A stretch of 43,193 nucleotides of DNA from an uncultured Actinomycetes bacterium. Lineage in GTDB: Bacteria; Actinomycetota; Thermoleophilia; RBG-16-64-13. The notes under the pieces are model-generated. The model was not told the DNA's origin, did no database searches, and was given only the letters and a program-made list of their open reading frames with translations. Below, in pieces: positions 26,777 to 33,852 of this stretch; the first letter of the stretch is position 1; the number at the start of each line of letters is the position of its first letter. The position numbers were made by a program, and so were the translations under genes. The stretch lies in the NCBI GenBank assembly GCA_903873715.1, contig CAIQPS010000075.1, forward strand, positions 1 to 43,193. Reading direction: 5' to 3'.

Positions 26777-27607
26777 ATGGGCAAAGTACTGATCATCGAT
26801 CTGGCCATCTGCAACGGCTGCCACAACTGCCAGATCGCCTGCAAGGACGAACACTGCGCCAACGATTGGTCGCCCATCGCCAAGCCCCAGCCCGACACCG
26901 GCCAGTTCTGGAACAAAGTGGTGGAGATGGAGCGCGGCTCCGTGCCCAAGGTGCAGGTGACCTACCACCACAGCATCTGCCAGCACTGTGAGGACGCGCC
27001 CTGCATGAAGGCCTGCAACGCCGGGGCCATCTACCGCCGCGCCGACGGCATCGTCATCATCGACCCGAACAAGTGCAAGGGCAACCAGCTCTGCCTGGAA
27101 GCCTGCCCCTACGAGAACGTCATCTACTTCAACGACGATCTCAACATCGCCCAGAAGTGCACCTTCTGCGCCCATCTCATCGACCGGGGCTGGACCGAGA
27201 CCCGCTGCTCCGACGCCTGCCCCACCGGGGCCTTCACCTTCGGGGACGACACCGACCCGGCCATCAAGGCCAAAGTCGCGGCCGCGTCGCTGCTCAAGCC
27301 CGGACTGGCCACCCGTCCCCGGGTCTACTACATGAACCTGCCCAAGAAGTGGGTCGCCGGCGCGGTCTACGACCCGCAGGCGGACGAGTGCCTGGAAGGG
27401 GCCACGGTCACCGCCACCAACACGGCCACCGGGGCGAAGGTGACCGTGAGCACCGACAACTACGGCGACTTCTGGCTCAAGGGCCTGGAGGACGGCTCGT
27501 ACACCCTGCTCATCGAGAAGGCGGGCTACCTGGCCAAGAAGCTCGGCCCGGTGGACGCCACCGCCGCCGACCAGAACGTCGGGGACGTGGAACTCTGGAA
27601 GGCCTAG
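26777..27607 (+). CDS. athS: iron-sulfur small subunit of the transhydroxylase, with C-terminal beta-sandwich domain
   Basis: A 276-residue electron-transfer subunit, close to the 274 or so residues of the Pelobacter beta subunit. Cys groups: C12-C15-C18-C22, C68-C71-C76-C80, C100...C106-C110 and C128-C131-C144-C148. The third group reads CKGNQLCLEACP, where the usual second Cys is Asn103, so one of four possible clusters should be lost; three [4Fe-4S] clusters are known for transhydroxylase. Residues about 195-276 form a carboxypeptidase-regulatory/transthyretin-like sandwich (GAVYDPQADECLEGATVTATN ... GDFWLKGLEDGSYTLLIEKAGY), the extra domain that sets this family apart from ordinary DMSO-reductase beta subunits. 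No membrane anchor or Tat signal, so the complex is cytoplasmic. Confidence 0.9.
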   Translation: MGKVLIIDLAICNGCHNCQIACKDEHCANDWSPIAKPQPDTGQFWNKVVEMERGSVPKVQVTYHHSICQHCEDAPCMKACNAGAIYRRADGIVIIDPNKCKGNQLCLEACPYENVIYFNDDLNIAQKCTFCAHLIDRGWTETRCSDACPTGAFTFGDDTDPAIKAKVAAASLLKPGLATRPRVYYMNLPKKWVAGAVYDPQADECLEGATVTATNTATGAKVTVSTDNYGDFWLKGLEDGSYTLLIEKAGYLAKKLGPVDATAADQNVGDVELWKA

Positions 27608-27618
27608 GCAGAACACCT

Positions 27619-27665
27619 GGGACAGGCGCTCACGCCGGGCGCTGCCCGGCGTGAGCGCCTGTCCC
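27619..27665. terminator. perfect 22-bp inverted repeat with 3-base loop
   Basis: The left arm (27619-27640, beginning GGGACAGGCGCTCACG) and right arm (27644-27665, ending GCGCCTGTCCC) are exact reverse complements around the loop GCT. It sits 11 bases after the small-subunit stop and ends eight bases before the MFS start codon. There is no T tract on either strand. Likely a terminator or RNA-stabilising hairpin for the transhydroxylase transcript; it would also mask the ribosome site of the next gene. Confidence 0.7.
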
Positions 27666-27673
27666 GACGCCGC

Positions 27674-29416
27674 ATGACCGGCCCGCGTCCCAGCGCCGCC
27701 GAGGCCGCTAGGAGTGACGGTGAGGCGCGCCAGAAGAGGCTGGGGCGCAAGGGGCTCATCGCCTTCCTGACCTTCCTCAGCGCGTTCGTCCCTCTGTCCA
27801 CGGACCTGTATCTGCCTGCTCTGCCCGGCATGACCCGGTATTTCGGCGTGCCCGAGTATCAGACCAACCTGACGCTCATCCTGTTCTTCGTCTTCTACGC
27901 AGTGGCCACGCTGCTGTGGGGGCCGCTCAGCGACCGGTACGGCCGCAGACCCATCCTGATCGTGGGCCTGGCCCTCTACACGGTGGCCGGTGGTCTCTGC
28001 GCCATCTCCACGGACATCGTCCAGCTCATCGTCTTCCGCGTGATCCAGGCCGTCGGGGCGGGAGCGGCCACGGCCGTCTCGACCGCCATCATCAAGGACG
28101 TCTACGTCGGCCGCCTGCGGGAGACGAGGCTGGCCCTCGTGCAGTCGATGACGGTGATATCGCCGGCTGTGGCTCCGGTGCTCGGGGCGTTGCTTCTGAA
28201 CGTCACGTCCTGGCGCGGTGTGTTCGTGGCCCAGGGGGTCCTCGGTCTGGGGGTGACCGTGGCGGCACTGGCCTACGTCGAGACTCTGGAGGCTCGTACC
28301 CAAGGCAACTTCCTGGCCGCCATCGCCCGGTTGGGGACGGTGTTGGCCAACGCGGCCTTCGCGCGCCTGCTTTTGGTGTCGGCCTTGCTCGGAATAGCAG
28401 GCATGGCCTTCATCACGTCCTCCTCCTACATCTACGAGGAGACGTTCGGGGTCGGCAGCCAGACCTACAGCCTGTTCTTCGCTCTGTGGGCGGTCGGCAT
28501 GTCTCTCGGCCCGCTCATCTACGTGTGGCTGTCCCGCTCCTGGAAGCGCACGTCCATCATCCCGGGCTGTTACGCGGCCTGTGCGGTGGCCGGGGTGCTC
28601 ATGGCCCTCGTGGGTGGCTATGGTCCCTGGCCGTTCATCCTCACGGCGATGATCTCCGGGATCGCGATGGCGGTACTGCGCCCGCCGATGACCTACCTGC
28701 TCCTCGACCAGCGGCGAGGGCGAGAAGCCCCTCGGGCTGCTCACGATGTCCAAGGAAGTGGTCCCGCTCAAGGTGATCATGGTCAACGTGCCGGCCACCC
28801 CCACCGACGACTTCATGGGCCGGGGCACCTCCTTCGAAGAGAAGACCATCCTGCGTTGGGTCACCGCCATCCGGTATCCGGACGGCGTCGACGTCGAGGA
28901 AGCCGACGATTGGTACGTAAACGTGCACGCCAAGGAAGTGATGCAGCAGCCGGGTCTCACCCGCTTCTTCAGCTACCGGGTCATCAAGCCGCCGGAGGTG
29001 ATGGCCAAGGTGGTGCCGGCCTTCATGCATCCGGAGTCGCGGGTCTCTTCGAACTGGCACCGCATCAGCGAGCAGTGGTACGAGAACGCGAACGGCTGGG
29101 TGGATTCGATCCTCACGAACCCGCCGGCCTACACCAGACCGTCCTGGGCGACCGCGGCGGGTTACCCGTTCCTGGCGCCGGAGACGAACTTCGCGAGCAC
29201 GTTCATCCTCGAGCGGCCCAGCGACGACTGGCTCAAAGAGGTGCCGCGCTTCTACGTGTAGAGCGGGGCGTGGCGCGGCGGGGCTCCAAGCCCGGCGCCA
29301 CAGGCCAGCAACGGCACCGCCACCCGCGGGTGCCGCGCAAACGCTGGGACCGATGCCGGACATGTACGGGTGCACCGGGTGCATCCATACAAACGGCACG
29401 GAGGTCCGGAGTATGA
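27674..29416 (+). CDS. Bcr/CflA-type MFS drug/metabolite transporter, disrupted after TM10 with an out-of-frame tail
   Basis: The first 346 codons (27674-28711) encode a Bcr/CflA-like major facilitator: KGLIAFLTFLSAFVPLSTDLYLPAL as TM1, the GPLSDRYGRRPIL loop after TM2, VFRVIQAVGAGAATAVSTAI as TM4, and helices continuing to AMAVLRPPMTYLLLDQ (TM10). TM11 and TM12 are missing. After Gln346 the frame stays open to 29416, but the tail (RRGREAPRAAHDVQGSG...) is Arg/Gly/His-rich and non-homologous, being an off-frame reading of the EthD-like gene at 28746. No frame contains the missing helices. A deletion fusing two genes, or an assembly join, is likely; the protein is probably not functional. The ATG has no Shine-Dalgarno sequence and follows the 22-bp hairpin. 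Confidence 0.6.
   Translation: MTGPRPSAAEAARSDGEARQKRLGRKGLIAFLTFLSAFVPLSTDLYLPALPGMTRYFGVPEYQTNLTLILFFVFYAVATLLWGPLSDRYGRRPILIVGLALYTVAGGLCAISTDIVQLIVFRVIQAVGAGAATAVSTAIIKDVYVGRLRETRLALVQSMTVISPAVAPVLGALLLNVTSWRGVFVAQGVLGLGVTVAALAYVETLEARTQGNFLAAIARLGTVLANAAFARLLLVSALLGIAGMAFITSSSYIYEETFGVGSQTYSLFFALWAVGMSLGPLIYVWLSRSWKRTSIIPGCYAACAVAGVLMALVGGYGPWPFILTAMISGIAMAVLRPPMTYLLLDQRRGREAPRAAHDVQGSGPAQGDHGQRAGHPHRRLHGPGHLLRREDHPALGHRHPVSGRRRRRGSRRLVRKRARQGSDAAAGSHPLLQLPGHQAAGGDGQGGAGLHASGVAGLFELAPHQRAVVRERERLGGFDPHEPAGLHQTVLGDRGGLPVPGAGDELREHVHPRAAQRRLAQRGAALLRVERGVARRGSKPGATGQQRHRHPRVPRKRWDRCRTCTGAPGASIQTARRSGV
28746..29261 (+). CDS. EthD-like (dimeric alpha-beta barrel) protein, function unknown
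   Basis: A 171-residue protein whose first half has the ferredoxin-like pattern of EthD-type domains: LKVIMVNVPATPTDDF, then EEADDWYVNVHAKEVMQQPGLTRFFSYRVI, in which the WYVNVH...PGL.R segment is the usual core. The second half has SNWHRISEQWYENANGWVDSI and ASTFILERPSDDWLKEVPRFYV. EthD-like proteins are small accessory or catalytic proteins in aromatic and ether degradation. There is no ribosome site at the ATG, and protein-like sequence continues upstream in frame (GEKPLGLLT) to the break in the MFS gene, so the true 5' end may be lost. Context suggests a role with the transhydroxylase, by inference only. Confidence 0.65.
   Translation: MSKEVVPLKVIMVNVPATPTDDFMGRGTSFEEKTILRWVTAIRYPDGVDVEEADDWYVNVHAKEVMQQPGLTRFFSYRVIKPPEVMAKVVPAFMHPESRVSSNWHRISEQWYENANGWVDSILTNPPAYTRPSWATAAGYPFLAPETNFASTFILERPSDDWLKEVPRFYV
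29271..29299 (+). terminator. stem-loop after the EthD-like gene
   Basis: GTGGCGC and GCGCCAC arms enclose an inner GGGCT-CCA-AGCCC stem, about ten bases past the stop. There is no T tract. Position is approximate. Confidence 0.4.
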
Positions 29417-30021
29417 CGGTTGCGGAGAAAGAAAGGGAGGAGCGTTTCGACGCTCTCTTCAGGCAGTACCTGCCGGACATGGTCGCGTATTGCGGCTGGC
29501 GGTCCGGCTCCCCGGCCGATGCCCAGGACGCTGTCTCGGAAGTGTTCCTGGCGGCTTGGCGTCGACTAGACGAGGTGCCGGCCGGCGGCGACGCGCGGTT
29601 GTGGCTCTACGGCACCGCCCGCAAGATACTGGCGAACCAGGCTCGGGCCGGACGGCGACGGGCGCGGCTCTCGGCCAGGGCGGCGGAGGCGTGGGATCCC
29701 GAGCAGGAGGTGGGCGCGGATACCGCGGCCGCCGGTGGTGGTGACGTCTCGCTGGTGGTCGGCGCGGTCCACAGGGCGTTGGCTCTTCTGGCCCCGGAGG
29801 ACCGGGAGGTCCTGCTGCTGGCCGAGTGGGAAGGCCTCACGCCCAGCCATATCGCCAGAGTGCTGGATTGCCCGGCCGTGACCGCCAGGGGGCGCCTGTT
29901 CAGAGCCCGCCGGCGGTTCCGCCAGGTCTACGCGTCCCTGCCCGAAGAGCCGGCCCCGTCCGATCCGGTGCCCGCTTCCTCGACATCTCGCTCTACACAA
30001 GGAGTGGTCCCATGTTCATGA
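29413..30021 (+). CDS. ECF-type RNA polymerase sigma factor
   Basis: A 202-residue sigma-70-family factor with only regions 2 and 4. Region 2: FDALFRQYLPDMVAYCGWR ... DAQDAVSEVFLAAWRRLDEVP and LWLYGTARKILANQARAGRRR. Region 4: ALALLAPEDREVLLLAEWEGLTPSHIARVLDCPAVTARGRLFRARRRFRQ, a helix-turn-helix for -35 recognition. The ATG at 29413 is chosen over an earlier in-frame ATG at 29353 because GGAGG lies eight bases before it. The stop overlaps the start of the membrane partner gene, so the two are coupled. It should direct a small regulon; no target promoter can be named. Confidence 0.9.
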   Translation: MTVAEKEREERFDALFRQYLPDMVAYCGWRSGSPADAQDAVSEVFLAAWRRLDEVPAGGDARLWLYGTARKILANQARAGRRRARLSARAAEAWDPEQEVGADTAAAGGGDVSLVVGAVHRALALLAPEDREVLLLAEWEGLTPSHIARVLDCPAVTARGRLFRARRRFRQVYASLPEEPAPSDPVPASSTSRSTQGVVPCS

Positions 30022-31049
30022 AACGTTCCGCGGCTCTGCGCGACCTTCGCGAAGCCGACCCACGGTCCCTGGCCGGCTTCGACCCTCTCGTCCGGCAGCA
30101 GCGCTCGGTGCGCGACCAGATCGTCGCGTCCGAGCCGCGGCCCTCGAGCCACACGGTCCGCACCCGGGCGGCGCGGCCGACCCCGAGGTTCATCGGTCTC
30201 TCGGCGGGCGCCGCGTGCGCCGTGGCAGCCATCGTGGTGGCCGGCGTCCTGCTGCTCGGCGGCGGCAACCCGGGCCTCACCGTCACGCCGGCCGTCGCTG
30301 CCGAGGCGGCCAAGAAGGCGGCGGTCGACACGAGTGCCGCCGCTGGGTCCGGGGTCATCTCGACGGTGCTCATGATCGACGGTGAGGCGCAGGTGATGAA
30401 CCGCATCAGCTGGAACGGTGACGACGTCTCCCTGCTCGTCCAGAACGATATCCAGCGTCAGATCCGCTACGTCGGAGGGCAGTATTTCGAGACCTACGGT
30501 TACTCGGTGCCGATCGAGCAGGGCGACACCAGTCACGACGGCCGGTGGTTCCACGTGACGTCCTATGACAAAAGCGTGACCACTTCCACGACGGCAGGCG
30601 CCATGGAGCAGCCCGATCCGGCTGCTTGGCTGGAGGCGGCCCGGACCGACCTTGCGGGCAAAGACCTGGTGGCACTCATCACCGGCGCTCGGGACTTCAC
30701 CCAGACTGCCGACGAGGACGGGTCGACCACCTACGCCGCGACGACCACCGTGGCCGCAATCCAGGCGGCGGATTGGAGCATCGCCGGTCTGCCGTCGGCC
30801 AACCAGCCCTCGTTCAAGGTCCAGGATACGGCCGCTCCGGTCTCCATAAGGCTGACGGTGGGATCGGACGGCCTCATCCGCGAACTGAAGCTCGACTGGA
30901 AGCTCGACCTGCCGGGCGAGGCATCGGCTTGGTCCTACACGACCACCTACAAGGACTTGGGAACCGCCCCGGCCATAGAAGCCCCGGACGCCGCCCACAC
31001 AACGGTCACCGACTCCCGTCTGCCGAAGGGCGAAGCCGGCCCGATGTGA
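30012..31049 (+). CDS. single-pass membrane protein coupled to the ECF sigma factor; putative anti-sigma or sensor
   Basis: A 345-residue protein with a cytoplasmic N-terminus (1-58), one membrane helix (FIGLSAGAACAVAAIVVAGVLLLGG, about 60-84), and a roughly 260-residue extracytoplasmic domain rich in beta strands. ATG 30012 has AAGGAG seven bases upstream and overlaps the sigma gene by ten bases. There is no HxxxCxxC zinc anti-sigma motif. The external part (TVLMIDGEAQVMNRISWNGDDV ... VSIRLTVGSDGLIRELKLDWKLD) resembles the LolA/LppX-like folds seen in actinobacterial sigma-linked membrane proteins. Sequestration of the sigma factor by the short N-terminal segment is an inference from gene order. 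Confidence 0.7.
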   Translation: MFMKRSAALRDLREADPRSLAGFDPLVRQQRSVRDQIVASEPRPSSHTVRTRAARPTPRFIGLSAGAACAVAAIVVAGVLLLGGGNPGLTVTPAVAAEAAKKAAVDTSAAAGSGVISTVLMIDGEAQVMNRISWNGDDVSLLVQNDIQRQIRYVGGQYFETYGYSVPIEQGDTSHDGRWFHVTSYDKSVTTSTTAGAMEQPDPAAWLEAARTDLAGKDLVALITGARDFTQTADEDGSTTYAATTTVAAIQAADWSIAGLPSANQPSFKVQDTAAPVSIRLTVGSDGLIRELKLDWKLDLPGEASAWSYTTTYKDLGTAPAIEAPDAAHTTVTDSRLPKGEAGPM

Positions 31050-31111
31050 TGAGGCTCCCGGCGGGGACGCGGCGGCGGTACTGCGCCGCGCCGCTCCCAG
31101 TCCGGACACTG

Positions 31112-31155
31112 AAAAGCGAGCGGCCCCCGTCTTGCCAGGCGGGGGCCGCTTCGTC
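31112..31155. terminator. bidirectional intrinsic terminator between sigma partner and MMPL genes
   Basis: AGCGGCCCCCG (31119-31129) pairs perfectly with CGGGGGCCGCT (31140-31150) around a 10-base loop. On the minus strand it is followed by CGCTTTT (31112-31118), making it a classical terminator for the MMPL gene; on the plus strand the downstream TCGTCT is weaker. Confidence 0.75.
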
Positions 31156-31195
31156 TGGCGAGGTGTGGTGGGCGCCCGCCGCCCGCGCCGCGGCT

Positions 31196-33811
31196 CTAAG
31201 CCTGCGGTGTCTCCGGCGGCCAGCCGCCGCCGGGGCCGCGCCGCGGCCACCAGGCCCAGCGGCCGAGCAGCACCGTGATGGCGGGGACCAGAGTGGTCCG
31301 CACCACGAAGGTGTCGAGCAGGACGCCGAAGGCGACGGCGAAGCCGATCTGCAGCAGGCCGAGGAGGCTCCCGCTGATCATGCTGGCGAACGTGCCGGCC
31401 ATGATGATGCCGGCCGAGGTGATGATGCCGCCGGTGCGGGCGAGGGCGTGGCGCGTGCCCGCTCTCGTGCCGTTGGCGGCCACCTCTTCCTTCACGCGGC
31501 CGATGAGGAAGATGTTGTAGTCCATGCCGAGAGCGACCAGCATGACGAACATGAACATGGGCACCCACCAGACGATGCCGGCGTTGCCCAGGATATCCAC
31601 GAAGAGCAGCCTGACGACCCCCATGGTGGCGCTGTACGAGAGCAGGATGGTGAGGATCAGGTAGATGGGGGAGACCAGGGCGCGGAGCAGGAGTATCAGC
31701 ACCACGAAGATCCCGCCGAGCACGTAGATCATCGCCCGGGTCATGTCGCGGTCGGAAGCCTCCTGCAGGTCGAGAAGGACGGCGGAGTCGCCTTCGACGA
31801 CGGCATGGAAGCCGTTGGACGACAGCGCCGACCGGAGGGCTTTGGTCGCGTCGATGGCCTCGGGGCTGTACGGCCCGGAGTCCAGCACCACCTGCAGGCG
31901 GGCCGCGGTGCCGTCCGTGGAGATGTAGGCGTCCCGCAGGGCCTTAAGGCCCTCGTTCTGGCTCAGGTAGAGCTCTGGGAGCATCTGAGCGTCCGGGCGC
32001 GCCGAGAAGGTCTTCTGGAGTGATTCGAGGCCGGCGGCAAGGGTCCCCAAGTCGGTGACGGCCTGCTGCGCGGCACTGCTCTTGGCGGCGTCGCCGGTGG
32101 AGGCGGTGCCGGTGGAGGCGGTGCCGGCACTGGACTGGAAGGTCTGCGCGAGCTTGGCAAGATCGGCCAACGCCGAGGTGGCGCTCTTGTATCCCGGATC
32201 GGCGGTGATGTCCGGGTAGCCCTGGGAGAGTTGCAGGAGATATCCGTACACCCCGGTCAACCCCTGCGCGGCCGCCTGCAGTTGGCTGAGGTCGGCGCCG
32301 CTGCCCATGCTCGTCTGGAGTTTGGCGACGCCGTCCCTTACCGCCTTGGCCTGGCCGCCCAATTGGTCCGCGACGCTCAGGGTCGACGGCCCGAGGGAAC
32401 CGGTGAAGCCGCGGACCTTGCTGACGTGCGTCACCGCCGCGACCACGGTCTGGAGCTTCTCCATGTTCTGGAGGCCCTGCGGCGTGTCGAAACGGTTCTG
32501 ATCAACGGCCACCACGTTGAGCGGCTGCATCTGGCCGGGGCCGAAGTGCTCGGCGAGCACGGTGAAGCCCTGCCTGGTCGCGTCTCCCTTGGGCAGGTCG
32601 CCCAGCAGGTCGAAATCCCGGGCGAGCCCGGAGCTGTAGACGGCCAGCGGCACCAGCACCACCAGCGGCAGGACGAGCGCCACCACGGGCCGCTTCACCA
32701 CTTTGCCTGCCCAGGCGTGCCACACGCCGGTCGTGCCGATGTGCTTGGGCTTCCTCGGCCAGAAGGCGTAGTGCCCCAGCACGGTGAGAAGTGCCGGCGT
32801 GAAGGTGAGCCCGGCCAGCAGGGCTATTGCCACTCCGATGGCGATGCTCGGCCCGGTGGTGTTGTAGAGCCCGAGTTCGGCCAGCGCCATGAGAGCCAGC
32901 CCGACGATGACCGTGCCGGCGCTCGACGCGATGGTCTCGCCGATGGTGCGCACCGTGGTGCGTATGGCCGGTGCGGATTCGTGGGTGTCTGCCATCTCCT
33001 CGCGGAAGCGGCTGATGAGGAACAGGCAATAGTCTGTGCCTGCCCCGAACAGCACCACTATGAGGAACACATTCGTGTACATCGACACGGTGAGCGGCCC
33101 CGATCCCAGGTAGGCGATGACCCCCCGGGAGATCACGTAGGCGAGGCCGATTGTCACCAGCGGGATGATGGGACTGACCGGCGACCGGTAGATGAGCAGC
33201 AGGATCGCGATCACCAGGACTATGGTGATCCAGGTGGTCGAGTCGATGCTCTTCTGCGTGTCGGTGTTGTATGCGGCGATGATGGGGCCGTCGCCGGTGA
33301 GGTACACCTTCACCCCGGCCGGAGGCTGCGCCAACTTCTCCTGCAACGCGGCCAGCGCCGCCTTGGTGTCTGGGTCTGTGCCGACCTTCTCGAAGCGGGC
33401 GAGCAGCAGTCCCACCTGTTTGTCGGAGCTGATGAGGCTTGTCTTGGTCTGTTCGTCCCCGTGGAAGGGGGACCAGAACTGCTCGACCCCCGCAGGCTTT
33501 TCGGAGCCGGCCAGCCAGTCGGTGAGGCTCTGCATGAAGTCGGCGGCGGGCCCCTGGTCGGCTCGGCCGCCCGTCCCGGCGTCCACCACGACCACGGCGC
33601 TCGACTTGGAGACCCTGTCGGGGAAGTACTTCTGGACCACCTGGCTGGCATCCAGGCTGGCCGACGAGGAGGGCAGGAAGGCCCGCTGGTCGGTCACGGC
33701 GACGTCGTTGATGTTCGGCGCGACGAGCGTGAGGACTATCGCCGCCAGGATCCAGGCGGCGATGATGAACCACCGGAAGCGGACCGCGAAGGAGCCGAGC
33801 CTGGAGAACAT
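31196..33811 (-). CDS. MMPL family RND-type transporter
   Basis: An 871-residue inner-membrane exporter of the MMPL branch of RND transporters, with two repeats of one helix, a large external domain and five to six helices. Seen: MFSRLGSFAVRFRWFIIAAWILAAIVL at the N-terminus, FLIVVLFGAGTDYCLFLISRFREE in the first half and MFVMLVALGMDYNIFLIGRVKEE in the second; these GxxxDY motifs carry the proton-relay Asp-Tyr pairs. FTPALLTVLGHYAFWPRKP ends the first half. Such proteins export lipids or hydrophobic compounds in Actinomycetota. The external loop holds a short ASTGT repeat. It begins 41 bases after the dehydratase-like gene on the same strand and may share its transcript; the ribosome site is weak. 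Confidence 0.9.
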   Translation of the reverse strand: MFSRLGSFAVRFRWFIIAAWILAAIVLTLVAPNINDVAVTDQRAFLPSSSASLDASQVVQKYFPDRVSKSSAVVVVDAGTGGRADQGPAADFMQSLTDWLAGSEKPAGVEQFWSPFHGDEQTKTSLISSDKQVGLLLARFEKVGTDPDTKAALAALQEKLAQPPAGVKVYLTGDGPIIAAYNTDTQKSIDSTTWITIVLVIAILLLIYRSPVSPIIPLVTIGLAYVISRGVIAYLGSGPLTVSMYTNVFLIVVLFGAGTDYCLFLISRFREEMADTHESAPAIRTTVRTIGETIASSAGTVIVGLALMALAELGLYNTTGPSIAIGVAIALLAGLTFTPALLTVLGHYAFWPRKPKHIGTTGVWHAWAGKVVKRPVVALVLPLVVLVPLAVYSSGLARDFDLLGDLPKGDATRQGFTVLAEHFGPGQMQPLNVVAVDQNRFDTPQGLQNMEKLQTVVAAVTHVSKVRGFTGSLGPSTLSVADQLGGQAKAVRDGVAKLQTSMGSGADLSQLQAAAQGLTGVYGYLLQLSQGYPDITADPGYKSATSALADLAKLAQTFQSSAGTASTGTASTGDAAKSSAAQQAVTDLGTLAAGLESLQKTFSARPDAQMLPELYLSQNEGLKALRDAYISTDGTAARLQVVLDSGPYSPEAIDATKALRSALSSNGFHAVVEGDSAVLLDLQEASDRDMTRAMIYVLGGIFVVLILLLRALVSPIYLILTILLSYSATMGVVRLLFVDILGNAGIVWWVPMFMFVMLVALGMDYNIFLIGRVKEEVAANGTRAGTRHALARTGGIITSAGIIMAGTFASMISGSLLGLLQIGFAVAFGVLLDTFVVRTTLVPAITVLLGRWAWWPRRGPGGGWPPETPQA
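32093..32127. repeat. 15-bp tandem repeat inside the MMPL gene
   Basis: Two full copies plus five bases of GCCGGTGGAGGCGGT, encoding on the minus strand the low-complexity Ala-Ser-Thr-Gly-Thr repeat of an extracytoplasmic loop. It is in frame and probably length-variable among strains. Confidence 0.65.
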
Positions 33812-33852
33812 GGGCTACCGCTCGCTCGGTGGGATGGTGCGAGGCATGCCGG

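Noticed and set aside
27619-27665. Insertion-sequence terminal repeat
   Set aside because: The arms face each other with a 3-base loop and there is no transposase or second copy in the window.
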